Shown here: positions 1-10,100 of the stretch, piece after piece
Layout of the letters: each line of letters opens with the position of its first letter
Numbering within the stretch: position 1 is the first letter of the stretch
Assembly: GCA_009377755.1 (NCBI GenBank)
Contig: WHTM01000010.1
Location: 67,001 to 131,000 of the forward strand
Origin: Hyphomicrobiales bacterium
GTDB lineage: Bacteria; Pseudomonadota; Alphaproteobacteria; Rhizobiales; Xanthobacteraceae
Direction of reading: 5' to 3'
Length of the DNA stretch: 64,000 nt
The notes under the pieces: model-generated
Database searches by the model: none
The model's input: the letters and a program-made list of their open reading frames with translations, nothing else
Told to the model about the DNA's origin: nothing
Translations under genes and position numbers: made by a program

Positions 1-449
1 CGCGGGAAATAGGCGTAGACCCGATCGAGATCGCGGCGGATCGCGGCGCTGCCGTCGCGCCTGGTATAGGCGCCGGTCAGCAGGTTCTCCTCGATGGTCA
101 GGTGGCCGAAGCAATGGCGGCCCTCCATAACCTGGATGCAGCCGCGGCGGACCAGCTCGTTCGGCGAGCGCGCCTGCACTTCCTCGCCCTCGAACAGGAT
201 CGAGCCCTTGGTGACTTCGCCCCGCTCCGCATGCAGCAGATTGGAGATCGCCTTCAGCGTCGTGGTCTTGCCGGCGCCGTTGGCACCCAGCAGCGCGACG
301 ATGCCGCCGCGCGGCACATCGAGCGACACGCCCTTGAGCACCAGGATGACGTGATCGTAGATCACCTCGATGTTGTTCACCGCGAGGATGAGGTCGGCGG
401 ACGCGGCAGGGTCTATGGCATCCGCAAGTTGAGCAGTGGTTGTGGTCAC
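1..449 (-). CDS. livF: Branched-chain amino acid-type ABC transporter ATP-binding protein, LivF-like (partial)
   Basis: Cytoplasmic ATPase of a hydrophobic-amino-acid uptake (HAAT) importer; the C-terminal part lies beyond the window edge. I chose the GTG start at 449 because GGAGAGG lies five bases upstream; the protein then opens with a short Ala/Thr-rich tail before the ABC domain. The Walker A motif GANGAGKT is at about residues 49-56, followed by the LivF-like Q-loop region with VMEGRH. It is the last gene visible of a minus-strand cluster with livG, livH, livM and livK, from which it is separated by a long palindromic repeat. Substrate class is inferred from family only; such systems in this order also import aromatic and dicarboxylic acids. 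Confidence 0.85.
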   Translation of the reverse strand, partial: MTTTTAQLADAIDPAASADLILAVNNIEVIYDHVILVLKGVSLDVPRGGIVALLGANGAGKTTTLKAISNLLHAERGEVTKGSILFEGEEVQARSPNELVRRGCIQVMEGRHCFGHLTIEENLLTGAYTRRDGSAAIRRDLDRVYAYFP

Positions 450-468
450 GAGACCTCTCCGCGGGCCA

Positions 469-610
469 CCCTCTCCCCTTGAGGGAGAGGGTGCCGAGCG
501 AACGAAGTGAGCGAGGCGGGTGAGGGGTTCGCGCGCAAAGCTCGCATTGCAAAGTTGACCCCTCACCCCGCGCTGCCGCGCGCCCCCTCTCCCTCAAGGG
601 GGAGAGGGGG
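469..610. repeat. Long inverted intergenic repeat, CCCTCTCCC family
   Basis: A compound palindrome between livK and livF. The outer arms are self-complementary blocks of the type CCCTCTCC-TTGA-GGGAGAGGG, and the inner arms pair GGGTGAGGGGT with ACCCCTCACCC. The same design recurs at 42656-42797, with shorter pieces at 4938-4985 and 57818-57842. It could form a large stem-loop in the liv transcript. Typical of Bradyrhizobium-type genomes; function unknown. Confidence 0.8.
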
Positions 611-617
611 CTGTTCG

Positions 618-1952
618 TCACGACTGCTTGTCGCAGGCTTCGCTGCGCTTCGGCCAACCGGTGTTCTTGGTCACATAGTCGGTCGCGGCCGCTTCTAGCA
701 ACGGCCTCACCTTGTCTTTCATGGGCACGATCCAATCCGAGACCTTGACCCACTTGGTGCCGTCCCATTGCTGCATGTAGGCGGCGTGGTGGCCGTTGTG
801 GTCCGCGCACGACACCGCGGTGATCGGCGCAGCAAACTCCGGCAGGCCAAGCTCCTTCCAGCGTGCCTCGCTGATGTTCAGCGTCTCCAGCCCGCGCCGG
901 ACGTCGGCGCCATTCACGACCTTCTTGCCGGTGATCTTCTGCGCATTGCGGATCGCCTCGGCGGACAGCACCGAATTGTAGACGCCGCGGTTGTACAGAT
1001 TCTCCCCGACCTTGCTCTTGTCGACCTGGCTCTTACCCTTCCCGACGACGTGCTTCACGATGTCATGGATCGCCGGATAGTTGGCGCCGACACCATGCAG
1101 ATTGAGGGTGAGATAGCCCTTGCCGCCCGGTCCAGCGGGACGTGCGTCATCCTCGCTGCCGGACCACCAAATGCCGATGAATTTGTCCATCGGATAGTTG
1201 GTTTCGGCGGCGCGCTTGACCGCGGTCGGGTTCATGGCGCCCCAGCCCCACATGATCATCCACGCCGGACGATCACGCCGCACCGCCAGCCATTGCGCCG
1301 ACTGGTCCTGCATCTCCTTGCCGGCGACCGAGTAGAGCTTCACGTTGAAGCCGTAGTCCTTGGCGAACTGCTCGAGCAGCGGGATCGGCTCGCGGCCGTA
1401 GCCGCTCTCCAGGAAGATGAAGCCGACGGTCTTGCCCCTGAGCCTGTCGAGGCCGCCTTCCTTGCCGCCGATGTAGCGGAAGATCATCGACAGGCCGTCC
1501 CAATAGGTCGCCGGCGGATTGAAGATCCACGGGAACTTCTCGCCGATGGCCGAGGCGGACAGGCCGTAGGCCATGGACAGAATCGGGATTTTGTCGACCG
1601 CCGCTTTCGGGATCAGCTGCAGCGTGATGCCGGTCGAGTACGGATTGATGACCGTCGGGTTCTTGCCCTTGATCGATTCGTAGCACTCGACGCCCTTCTT
1701 GGTGTCGTAGCCGGTTTCGCACTCCTCGATGTTGAGCTTGACGCCGCCGATGCCGCCATCGCGCTCGTTCAACATCGCGAGGTAATCGTGCATGCCGTTG
1801 GCGATCGGAATGCCGGAGTTGGCAAACGGGCCGGTGCGGTAGGTCAGCAGCGGAACGTAGATGCTGTCCTGCGCCACCGCGGTGGTGGCCAGGGGCGTCA
1901 CACCCAGCATGGCCCCGCAGGCCACGCCGAAAACCAGGTGTCTAACATTCAT
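618..1952 (-). CDS. livK: ABC transporter periplasmic substrate-binding protein, LivK-like
   Basis: Periplasmic type I solute-binding protein (Peripla_BP_6 family) of 444 residues. The ATG at 1952 is preceded by GGGAGG at good spacing and opens a clear signal peptide with cleavage after about residue 28 (TAVAQ/D); the open frame extends far upstream but has no sensible protein there. The mature start, with the segment LLTYRTGPFANSG, and the overall length fit the HAAT binding proteins. It lies between livM and livF. The ligand cannot be read from sequence; the adjacent acyl-CoA synthetase and acyl-CoA dehydrogenases suggest an organic or aromatic acid rather than an amino acid (inference). 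Confidence 0.85.
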   Translation of the reverse strand: MNVRHLVFGVACGAMLGVTPLATTAVAQDSIYVPLLTYRTGPFANSGIPIANGMHDYLAMLNERDGGIGGVKLNIEECETGYDTKKGVECYESIKGKNPTVINPYSTGITLQLIPKAAVDKIPILSMAYGLSASAIGEKFPWIFNPPATYWDGLSMIFRYIGGKEGGLDRLRGKTVGFIFLESGYGREPIPLLEQFAKDYGFNVKLYSVAGKEMQDQSAQWLAVRRDRPAWMIMWGWGAMNPTAVKRAAETNYPMDKFIGIWWSGSEDDARPAGPGGKGYLTLNLHGVGANYPAIHDIVKHVVGKGKSQVDKSKVGENLYNRGVYNSVLSAEAIRNAQKITGKKVVNGADVRRGLETLNISEARWKELGLPEFAAPITAVSCADHNGHHAAYMQQWDGTKWVKVSDWIVPMKDKVRPLLEAAATDYVTKNTGWPKRSEACDKQS

Positions 1953-2074
1953 CGCGATCCTCCCTTGGTTCGTGCCAGCGCTGGTCGCTGGAAACCTCTG
2001 CACGTCGTGTCCGGACTGAGTTTCGCCGACCCGGAGTCTACCCAGCGGCGGGAATTGGGGTGTAGTCTGCCTCA

Positions 2075-3151
2075 TCAGTACGGAAACGGCCACACCCTCA
2101 ATTTCTGCTTTCCGATCTGCCACAGCCGCGCCAAGCCGTGCGGCTCGACGATCAGGAAGAAGATGATCAGCGCGCCCACGATCATGAACGTGATGTGCTC
2201 GACGGTCGCGGCATGCACCGGAATGCCGAGTTTCGGCGGCACGAACCGCAGGACGATCGGCAGGACGAAGATCAGTGCCGCGCCAAGATAGGCGCCGAGC
2301 AGGCTCCCAAGCCCGCCGATGATGATCATGAACAGGATGGTGAAGCTCTGGTTGATGCTGAACACGGTCGACTCGGCGCCGCCGTACCAGAGGAACACCA
2401 TCATGGCGCCGGCGACGCCGCAGTAGAACGAGGACACGGCGAATGCCAGCAGCTTGGTCGGCAACAGCCGGATACCCATCAGCTCGGCGGCGATGTCCAT
2501 GTCGCGCACCGCCATCCACATGCGGCCGATCCGGCCGTGCACGATATTGGAGGCGACCCAAGTCATTCCCACGACGATGGTCAGAACGATTAGATATCGC
2601 GTTTCGGCGGTCGCGTTCGGTCCTGTGATGGGGACGCCGAACAGCGTGCGCTGCGGCACCTCGATGGCGCCGGAAACATTGTGGTTGTAGAGCCAGGCGA
2701 CACGGGTAAAGCTCCATTCGAGGAAAAACTGCGCCGCGAGCGTCGCGATCGCCAGATAGAAGCCTTTGATGCGCAGCGACGGCAGCCCGAAGATGGCGCC
2801 GACCAGCGCGGCGACGAATCCAGAGGCTACGATCCAGATGATGATGTTCACATCGGGAAAGTACGTGGTTAGCTTGTAGCAGGCGTAGGCGCCGACCCCC
2901 ATGAAGGCGCCGGACCCGAGCGACAGCAATCCGGTGTAGCCGGTGAGCAGATTGAGTCCGATCGCGGCGAGCGAGAAGATCAGGAACGGCGTCATCACCG
3001 CATTGATCAGGAAGTCGTTGCCGGTCAGCGGAATGACGACGTACGCCACAAACAGAATCACCAGCAGGCCAACGCGATCCTGCAACAGCGGAAAGACCGC
3101 CTGATCGGCTTGGTAGCTCGTCTTGTACTGTCCGGCCTCGCGATAGAGCAT
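2075..3151 (-). CDS. livM: Branched-chain amino acid-type ABC transporter permease, LivM-like
   Basis: Inner-membrane permease of 358 residues with many hydrophobic segments and the family signature around GYTGLLSLGSGAFMGVGAY (about residues 69-87). It pairs with LivH to form the membrane channel of the importer. It starts ten bases after livH on the same strand, so the two are almost certainly cotranscribed. The short charged N-terminal tail before the first membrane segment is typical of LivM proteins in this order. Confidence 0.88.
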   Translation of the reverse strand: MLYREAGQYKTSYQADQAVFPLLQDRVGLLVILFVAYVVIPLTGNDFLINAVMTPFLIFSLAAIGLNLLTGYTGLLSLGSGAFMGVGAYACYKLTTYFPDVNIIIWIVASGFVAALVGAIFGLPSLRIKGFYLAIATLAAQFFLEWSFTRVAWLYNHNVSGAIEVPQRTLFGVPITGPNATAETRYLIVLTIVVGMTWVASNIVHGRIGRMWMAVRDMDIAAELMGIRLLPTKLLAFAVSSFYCGVAGAMMVFLWYGGAESTVFSINQSFTILFMIIIGGLGSLLGAYLGAALIFVLPIVLRFVPPKLGIPVHAATVEHITFMIVGALIIFFLIVEPHGLARLWQIGKQKLRVWPFPY

Positions 3152-3161
3152 ACGGCTTCCT

Positions 3162-4118
3162 TCACACCCGCTCGATGATCTTCTCGCCGAACAATCCCTG
3201 CGGACGGAACATCAGAAAGATCAGCGCGATCACGAACGCGAACCACGAGTCAGTGCCGCCGCCGACCAGCGGACCCCAGTAGAATTCGCCGAGCTTTTCG
3301 CCGACCCCGATGATCAACCCGCCGACGATGGCACCCGGAATCGAGGTGAAGCCGCCGAGGATCAGCACCGGCAATGCCTTGAGCGCAATGATCTCCAGCG
3401 CGAACGACACGTTCGATCGGGCGCCCCACATAATGCCGGTGACCAGCGCAACGAGGCCGGCGGCGAACCACACGATCACCCAGATCTGCTCCAGCGAGAT
3501 GCCGACCGAGAGCGCCGCCTTGTGGCTGTCGGCCACCGCCCGCAGCGCCCGGCCGATCCGGGTCTTGGAAAAAAACACCGATAACACCGCGACCATGATC
3601 GAAGCGATGATCGCCGCCGCGACATCGATCTTCTGCAGGCTGACGAAGCCGCCGAGCATCTTGATGTCCCATGAGCCCTTCGGCAGGAATAGCTCCTCGG
3701 TGATCATCGTCTTCGGATCGCCACCGAAAACCAGCTCGCCGAAGCCGATCAGGAAATAGGTGATGCCGAAGGTCGCCATGAACAGGATGATGTCCGGCTG
3801 ATTGACCAACGGGCGGAGCACGATCCGTTCCACGCTCCAGGCGAGCGCAAACATCACCGCGATGGTCAAGGCGAGCGCGACAAAGGCCGGGATACCCTGC
3901 GCGTGCAGACCGATCAGCGTGAGCGCCGCGAACACCACCATGATGCCTTGTGCGAAGTTGAACACGCCGGAGGCCTTGAAGATCAGCACGAAGCCGAGCG
4001 CGATCAGCGCATACAGCATGCCGCCGACCATCCCCTCCCAGAGCGTCTGCACCAGCAGGTCCGGCGCCGTTCCCATCTGCACGAAGGGTTCGAGGAAGAT
4101 TTTATAGAGGAGGTCCAT
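3162..4118 (-). CDS. livH: Branched-chain amino acid-type ABC transporter permease, LivH-like
   Basis: Inner-membrane permease of 318 residues, highly hydrophobic, with the LivH signature GVFNFAQGIMVVFAA near residues 51-65. It begins three bases after the stop of livG, so translation is probably coupled. With LivM it forms the translocation pore. Length and order (livG-livH-livM-livK) match the usual HAAT cluster. Confidence 0.88.
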   Translation of the reverse strand: MDLLYKIFLEPFVQMGTAPDLLVQTLWEGMVGGMLYALIALGFVLIFKASGVFNFAQGIMVVFAALTLIGLHAQGIPAFVALALTIAVMFALAWSVERIVLRPLVNQPDIILFMATFGITYFLIGFGELVFGGDPKTMITEELFLPKGSWDIKMLGGFVSLQKIDVAAAIIASIMVAVLSVFFSKTRIGRALRAVADSHKAALSVGISLEQIWVIVWFAAGLVALVTGIMWGARSNVSFALEIIALKALPVLILGGFTSIPGAIVGGLIIGVGEKLGEFYWGPLVGGGTDSWFAFVIALIFLMFRPQGLFGEKIIERV

Positions 4119-4121
4119 GGG

Positions 4122-4922
4122 TCAATGCGCCACGCCGAGATAGGCGTCGATCACGTTCCGATCGCTCTTGACCTCGTCCGGCGTGCCGTCGGCGATCTTG
4201 ACGCCGTGGTCGAGTACCACCACGCGGTCGGACAGGTCCATCACCACCCCCATGTCGTGCTCGATCAGCGCGATGGTGGTGCCGAAGTGCTGATTGACGT
4301 CGAGGACGAAGCGCGACATGTCCTCCTTCTCTTCGAGATTCATCCCTGCCATCGGCTCGTCGAGCAGCAGCAGCTCCGGCTCCATGGCGAGCGCGCGGCC
4401 GAGCTCAACCCGCTTCTGCAACCCATAGGGCAACCGGCCGACCTGTACCTTGCGGATGTCCTTGATATGCAAAAAGTCGATGATCTCCTCGGCCACGCGG
4501 CGATGCTCGACCTCCTCGGCCATCGCCGGGCCGTAGCGCAGCATCTGCCAGAGCAGGCCGCGTTTCATCTTCAGCGTGCGCCCGGCCATGATGTTGTCGA
4601 GCGCGCTCATGCCGCGGAACAGCGCCACATTTTGAAACGTGCGCGCGATGCCGCGTTCCGCCGCCTCATAGGGGCGCATCTTAGCGCGCGCGACGCCCTT
4701 GAACGTGATGCGTCCCTGGCGCGGCGTATAGAATCCGTTGATGACGTTGAGCATCGAGGTTTTACCGGCGCCGTTCGGGCCGATGATCGCGCATATCTCG
4801 CCTTTGCGGATATCGAACGACACATCGCTGATCGCGTTGACGCCACCGAACGACAGCGACACGTTCTCCATCGAGAGCAGTATCTCGCGTGCGGCCTGGT
4901 CGCCCGCGGCGGGGGCTCTCAT
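4122..4922 (-). CDS. livG: Branched-chain amino acid-type ABC transporter ATP-binding protein, LivG-like
   Basis: Cytoplasmic ATPase of the importer. The Walker A motif GPNGAGKT, the LivG-type signature region LPYGLQKRVELGRAL, the Walker B stretch LLLLDEP and the switch histidine region ALIEHDMG are all present, as is the C-terminal block VVLDHGVKIADGTP that separates LivG from LivF. I take the ATG at 4922; a start five codons upstream is open but lies inside a palindromic repeat. The gene overlaps no neighbour and runs straight into livH. It follows the acyl-CoA synthetase gene on the same strand. Confidence 0.88.
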   Translation of the reverse strand: MRAPAAGDQAAREILLSMENVSLSFGGVNAISDVSFDIRKGEICAIIGPNGAGKTSMLNVINGFYTPRQGRITFKGVARAKMRPYEAAERGIARTFQNVALFRGMSALDNIMAGRTLKMKRGLLWQMLRYGPAMAEEVEHRRVAEEIIDFLHIKDIRKVQVGRLPYGLQKRVELGRALAMEPELLLLDEPMAGMNLEEKEDMSRFVLDVNQHFGTTIALIEHDMGVVMDLSDRVVVLDHGVKIADGTPDEVKSDRNVIDAYLGVAH

Positions 4923-4937
4923 GAAGCCTCTCCCCAC

Positions 4938-4985
4938 GGGGAGAATACCTCCCCCTGGAAGGGGGAGGTAAGAAGGAGAGGCTCC
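4938..4985. repeat. Short palindrome of the CCTCCCCC family
   Basis: An inverted pair ACCTCCCCCT / AGGGGGAGGT lies at 4947-4969 with related G/C-rich flanks, between the acyl-CoA synthetase and livG. It resembles the copy at 57818-57842. It may act as a transcript stem-loop; no T-tract follows. Confidence 0.6.
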
Positions 4986-4995
4986 GGCTTGGCTC

Positions 4996-7014
4996 TCATG
5001 CGGCCTTCCCCAACACCGGCGCGACCGGCGCCGGCACCACGTCGCGAATCGTCACCGTCGCGGCGATCACGCCTTTTCGCCCATCCTCGAACGTCACCTC
5101 GGTGGCAATGTCGGCCTGCGTCGAGTCGTCGTAGAGCGCGCGAACCAGCGGCTCATAGCGTTCGGCGATAAAGCTGCGGCGTACCTTCTGCGTCCGGGTC
5201 AGCTCGCCGTCATCGGCGTCGAGCTCCTTGTGCAGAATGAGGAATCGCCGGATCTGCGCACCGGCCATCACCCGCTCCTCGGCGAGCGACCGGTTCACCT
5301 CAATGACGTGCTTCGCAATCATGTCGTAGACCAGCGGGTGCCCGGCGAGCTCCTGATACGAGCCGTAGGCGACGGTGTTGCGCTCCGCCCAGCTGCCGAC
5401 CGCGGCCAGGTCGATGTTAAGCATCACCGTGACGCAGTCGCAGTGGTCACCGAACGCGACAGCCTCGCGGATGTTGGGGTAGAACTTGAGCTTGTTCTCG
5501 ATGTATTTCGGCGCGAACAGCGTGCCGTCGTTTAGCTTGCCGACGTCCTTGGCGCGGTCGATGATCTTCAAGTGCCCGGTCTTCGGATCGAAGAAGCCGG
5601 CGTCGCCGGTGCGCACCCAGCCGTCCGGCGTCTTGGCCTCGGCGGTCTTCTCCGGGTCCTTGTAGTAACCAGCGAACACGCCCGGCGACTTGAACAGGAC
5701 CTCGCCGGTGTCGTCGATCTTCACGTCGACGCCGATGTTCGGTTTGCCGACTGTGTCCGCGTAAATTTCCCCGTCCGGCTGCGCGGTGATGTAGACGGAC
5801 GCCTCGGTCTGTCCGTAGAGCTGCTTCAGGTTGATGCCGAGCGCGCGGTAGAAGCGGAAAATCTCCGGACCGATCGCCTCGCCCGCCGTGTAGCCGACGC
5901 GGATGCGCGTGAGCCCGAAGCGGTTCTTCAGCGGCCCATACACCAGGATATCGCCGAGCCGGTACACGAGCCGCGCCCACAGCGGCACCGGCTCCTTGTT
6001 GAGAATCTTCTCGCCCCACTTGCGCGCGTGGTTGATGAAGAAATGGAACATCCGCCGCTTCACAGCGCCGGCATCCTCCATGCGCACCATGGTCAGCGTC
6101 AGCAGGTTTTCGTAGATGCGAGGCGGCGCAAAGGCGTAGGTGGTGCCGATCTCGCGGCGATCCTCGGCCACGGTCTCCGGCGCCTCCGGGCAATTGACGC
6201 AGAAGCCGGCAACGTAGGACTGCGCGTAGGAGAAGATGTGGTCGCCGACCCAGGCGAGCGGCAGGTAGGCGATGATCTCTTCGTCCGCGTCGAGGCGGTC
6301 GAACAGATTGCCGTTGCGCGCCGAGATGATGACGTTGTCATAGCTCAGCATCACGCCCTTTGACCGCCCGGTCGTACCCGACGTGTAGAGGATGACGGCG
6401 AGATCGCCGCCCTTGCCCGCCGCCACCGATGCGTCCCAGCGCGACGCCGCCGCGGCATCTCGGGCAAGCGTGTCGCGGCCCCGTTCCTGGACGCCGTCGA
6501 TCGACTTCAAACGCGCGTGATCGTAGTCGCGCAGTCCGCGCGTTTCGTCGTAGACGATGAATGTGAGGCCGGTCAGCCGCCCCGATATCGACAGGATCTT
6601 GTCGACCTGTTCCTGGTCCTCGACCACCGCGACCGTCACTTCCGCATGCTCGAGGACGTAGGCCATTTCCTCGGCCACCGCGTCCGCATAGATCGGCACC
6701 GGCACGGCGCCGAGCCCCTGCGCCGCGCACATTGCCCAATAGAGCCGCGGCCGGTTGGAGCCGATGACCGCCAGCTTGTCGCCGCGCGCGAGCCCGAGCG
6801 TCTCCAGGCCGACCGAAAATTCACGAACGTTCTCAAAGATCTCCGCCCAGGTCCAGGTGCGCCAGATGCCGAGATCCTTGTGCCGGATAGCCGGACGATC
6901 GGCCCGCGTGCGGGCATTGTGGATGAGAAGCTTGGGAAACGTATCGGCCGTTGCGCCGGGGTCGGTTACCGGCGCGGCCCCGTGTTCCCCTTTGGCCGGT
7001 GAATCAGCCTGCAC
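4996..7014 (-). CDS. AMP-dependent acyl-CoA synthetase (long-chain fatty acid-CoA ligase type)
   Basis: Activates a carboxylic acid to its CoA thioester through an acyl-adenylate. The ANL-family motifs are in order: the phosphate-binding YTSGTTGRSKG at about 210-220, YGQTE at about 400-404, and GWVRTGDAGFFD with IIDRAKD at about 465-490. Length is 672 residues, that of the large 'FadD15-like' ligases. I place the start at the GTG at 7014, with AGGGGA eight bases upstream; the open frame continues upstream but the extension is Arg-rich and unlike the family. It sits directly before livG on the same strand, so the ligase probably traps the imported acid. Substrate unknown. Confidence 0.85.
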   Translation of the reverse strand: MQADSPAKGEHGAAPVTDPGATADTFPKLLIHNARTRADRPAIRHKDLGIWRTWTWAEIFENVREFSVGLETLGLARGDKLAVIGSNRPRLYWAMCAAQGLGAVPVPIYADAVAEEMAYVLEHAEVTVAVVEDQEQVDKILSISGRLTGLTFIVYDETRGLRDYDHARLKSIDGVQERGRDTLARDAAAASRWDASVAAGKGGDLAVILYTSGTTGRSKGVMLSYDNVIISARNGNLFDRLDADEEIIAYLPLAWVGDHIFSYAQSYVAGFCVNCPEAPETVAEDRREIGTTYAFAPPRIYENLLTLTMVRMEDAGAVKRRMFHFFINHARKWGEKILNKEPVPLWARLVYRLGDILVYGPLKNRFGLTRIRVGYTAGEAIGPEIFRFYRALGINLKQLYGQTEASVYITAQPDGEIYADTVGKPNIGVDVKIDDTGEVLFKSPGVFAGYYKDPEKTAEAKTPDGWVRTGDAGFFDPKTGHLKIIDRAKDVGKLNDGTLFAPKYIENKLKFYPNIREAVAFGDHCDCVTVMLNIDLAAVGSWAERNTVAYGSYQELAGHPLVYDMIAKHVIEVNRSLAEERVMAGAQIRRFLILHKELDADDGELTRTQKVRRSFIAERYEPLVRALYDDSTQADIATEVTFEDGRKGVIAATVTIRDVVPAPVAPVLGKAA

Positions 7015-7162
7015 GACGACGTCCCCTAGGCCTTTGGCTTTTCGATTGATTTGAAAGGACGCCCGAAGGGCGGTCAAGCCTACGAAAGGCGATGTCGCGG
7101 AAGCGTGTCCCGGCTCTGCGCGGCAGCGTTCCACGCCGCAGCGCGTCCGGAACATGGGCGCT

Positions 7163-10100
7163 TCATTCCGCCGCCTTGAGCGCCGGTGCGGCCCCAGCGC
7201 GCAATTGCTCCAGCAGCGCCGCCTCGTCGGCCTTGGCAGCGGCAAGATGGCGCGTCTTCACATGGCCGAAGCCGCGGATTTTCTCCGGAATGGCGGCGAG
7301 CCCGACGGCGACCGGATGATTGGCCGGTGTCAAGCTCGCCAGCACCTCGTCCAGCATCGCCTCGTAGTCGGCGATCAGCGCCCGCTCGGTGCAGCGTTCT
7401 TCGGTACGGCCGAATGGATCGAACGCGGTGCCGCGCAGAAACTTGAACTTCGCCAACAGCCGGAACACTGGCAGCATCCACGGACCGAAGGTCATCTTGC
7501 GCGGCTCGCCGGTGATCCGGTCCTTGCGGGTGAACAAGGGCGGCGCCAGATGGAACTCGAATCGCAGCTTCTCACCGTCGAACTCGTTCTTTACTTGCGT
7601 GAGAAATGCTTCTCCCGCAAATAGTCGCGCCACCTCGTATTCGTCCTTGTAGGCCATCAGCTTGAACAGATTGCGCGCGACCGCCTCCGCCAGCCCGCAG
7701 GCACCCGGCGCCTTCGCGGCCTCGGCGGCGACCGCGCGGTCGATCCAGGTGCGGTAGTGCCCCGCATAGGCGGCGTTCTGATAGGCGGTGAGGAATTCGA
7801 CCCGCCGCGCCACCGTCTCGTCGAACGACTGCGACAGCCGCCGTGCGTCGTCGGTGCGCTCCGGCGCCGGCTTGACCAGCGCCTCGACCGCATCCGCGTC
7901 GATCGCCGCGCGGCGGCCCCAGCGGAAGGCGGCAACGTTCATGGCAACGGAGACGCCGTTGAGTTCCAGCGCCTGCTCGATCGCGGCGGCCGAGACCGGC
8001 ACGGCGCCGGACTGATAGGCATAGCCGAGCATAAACATGTTGGTGCCGATGGCATTGCCGATGAGCGCGGTCGCAAGCCGTGTGGCGTCGATGAAACGGG
8101 TGTTTTCGCGGCTTGCCGCGGACGTGATGGCGCGCTTGAGCCGCTCGGTCGGGAGCGAGAAATCGGCATTGCGGGTGAAGTCGCCGGGCAGGAATTCGCT
8201 GGTATTGACCACCACCTGGGTGCCGCCGTGCTTCACCGCAGCAAGCACCTTCTTGGTGCCGGTGACGACGATGTCGCCGCCGAGCACCAGGCTGGCGCCG
8301 CCCGCTGCCACGCGGATCGCATGAATGTCGGCCGGGTCGTTGGCGATGCGGACGTAGCTGTAGACAGCCCCCCCCTTCTGCGCGAGGCCGGCCATGTCGA
8401 TGATGCCGATGCCCTTGCCTTCGAGATGCGCCGCCATGCCGAGGATCGCGCCGATGGTGACGATGCCGGTTCCGCCGACGCCGGTGACGATGATGCCATA
8501 GGGATGTTCTATGCGCGGCAGGATCGGATCGGGCAAATCCTCCGCCGTTCGCCCGCGCACAAGCGCGGATCCAGACAGTTGCAACTCTGTCCTTGATGCT
8601 GGGTCCCCGCTTGCGCGGGGACGAACGGGATCGCGCGTCTCAGGCGCGGCTTTCTTCAACTGCGCTCCATGAACCGTCACGAACGACGGGCAGAATCCGC
8701 GCACACAGGAATAATCCTTGTTACAGCTCGCCTGATCGATTGTGCGCTTGCGGCCCCATTCGGTATCGAGCGGCTGGATCGAGACGCAGTTCGACTTGAC
8801 GCCGCAGTCGCCGCAGCCTTCGCACACCAGCTCGTTGATCATCACGCGCTTGTCGGGGTCGGGAAACTGTCCTCGCTTGCGGCGCCGGCGTTTCTCGGCG
8901 GCGCAGGTCTGGTCGTAGATCAGCACGGTGGTGCCGGGGATCTCGGCCAGCTCCTGCTGTACCTGCATCAGATCGTCGCGGTGGTGGATGGTGAGCCCGC
9001 GGGGCCAATCCTCGTTCTTGGCATATTTCCACGGCTCGTCGGTGACCACGACGACGTGCTTGGCGCCTTCCGCCGCGACCTGCCGCGCGATCTGCGGGAC
9101 GGTGAGCCCGCCGTCGTTGGCCTGCCCGCCGGTCATTGCCACGGCGTCGTTGAACAGGAGCTTGAAGGTGATGTTGACGCCGGACGCAATCGCGGCGCGG
9201 ATCGCCAAATAGCCGGAGTGGTTGTAGGTGCCGTCGCCGATGTTCTGGAACACGTGGCTGCGCTTGGAGAACGGCGCCTCGCCGACCCAATTGGCGCCCT
9301 CGCCGCCCATCTGGGTGAAGCCCAGCGTGCTGCGATCCATCCACTGCACCATGTAGTGGCAGCCGATGCCGGCATAGGCGCGCATGCCTTCCGGCACGAC
9401 GGTCGATGAATTGTGCGGACAGCCGGAGCAGAAGTACGGCGTGCGCTGCGCCACGTCGCCGGTCTCAGCGAGCACGCGCTGCGCCTCTTTCAAGCGCGCC
9501 ACATGCGCGGCGATCGCCTCGTTGTGGCCGTAGAGCAAAAGCCGCTCGCCGATGCAGATGGCGACGTCATTGGGATCGAGCGCACCCTTGACCGGGAACA
9601 GCCAGCGCCCTTCCTCGTCCTTCTTGCCGATGCAGATCGGCTGGTTGGCGGTGCCGTACAGCTCCTCGCGCACCTGCACCTCGACCAGCGAGCGCTTCTC
9701 CTCCACCACGATGATGCGGTCTAGTCCGCGTGCGAACGCAGCCAGTTCCTCGCGGCTGAGCGGCCAGGCGCAGCCGCACTTGTAGATGCGGATGCCGAAG
9801 TCGTTGCACTTGACCTCGTCGAGACTGAGCTCGTCGAGCGCCTGGCGCACGTCGAGATAGCTCTTGCCGAGCGTGATGATGCCGATCTTGGGATTGCGCC
9901 CGCCCGAGGTGATCAGGCGGTTGAGCCGGTTCGCCTTGATGAAGGCGAGCATGGCGTCGCGCTTGTAGTCGTAGAGGCGCGCCTCCATGCCGAGTACGGT
10001 ATCGCGCAGGCGGATGTTGAGGCCGCCATCCGGCATGACGAAATCCGCCGGCGTGACGATCTGCACGCGGTCGAGGCTGCCGTCGACGACGGCGGTCGAC

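Noticed and set aside
507-698. Short plus-strand frame over the palindromic repeat at 469-610
   Set aside because: Encodes only repeat-derived sequence (ALPRAPSPSRGRGG type).
768-2291. Long plus-strand open frame opposite livK
   Set aside because: Composition is Arg/His/Asp-rich, with no known domain; it is the antisense of a well-supported gene in GC-rich DNA.
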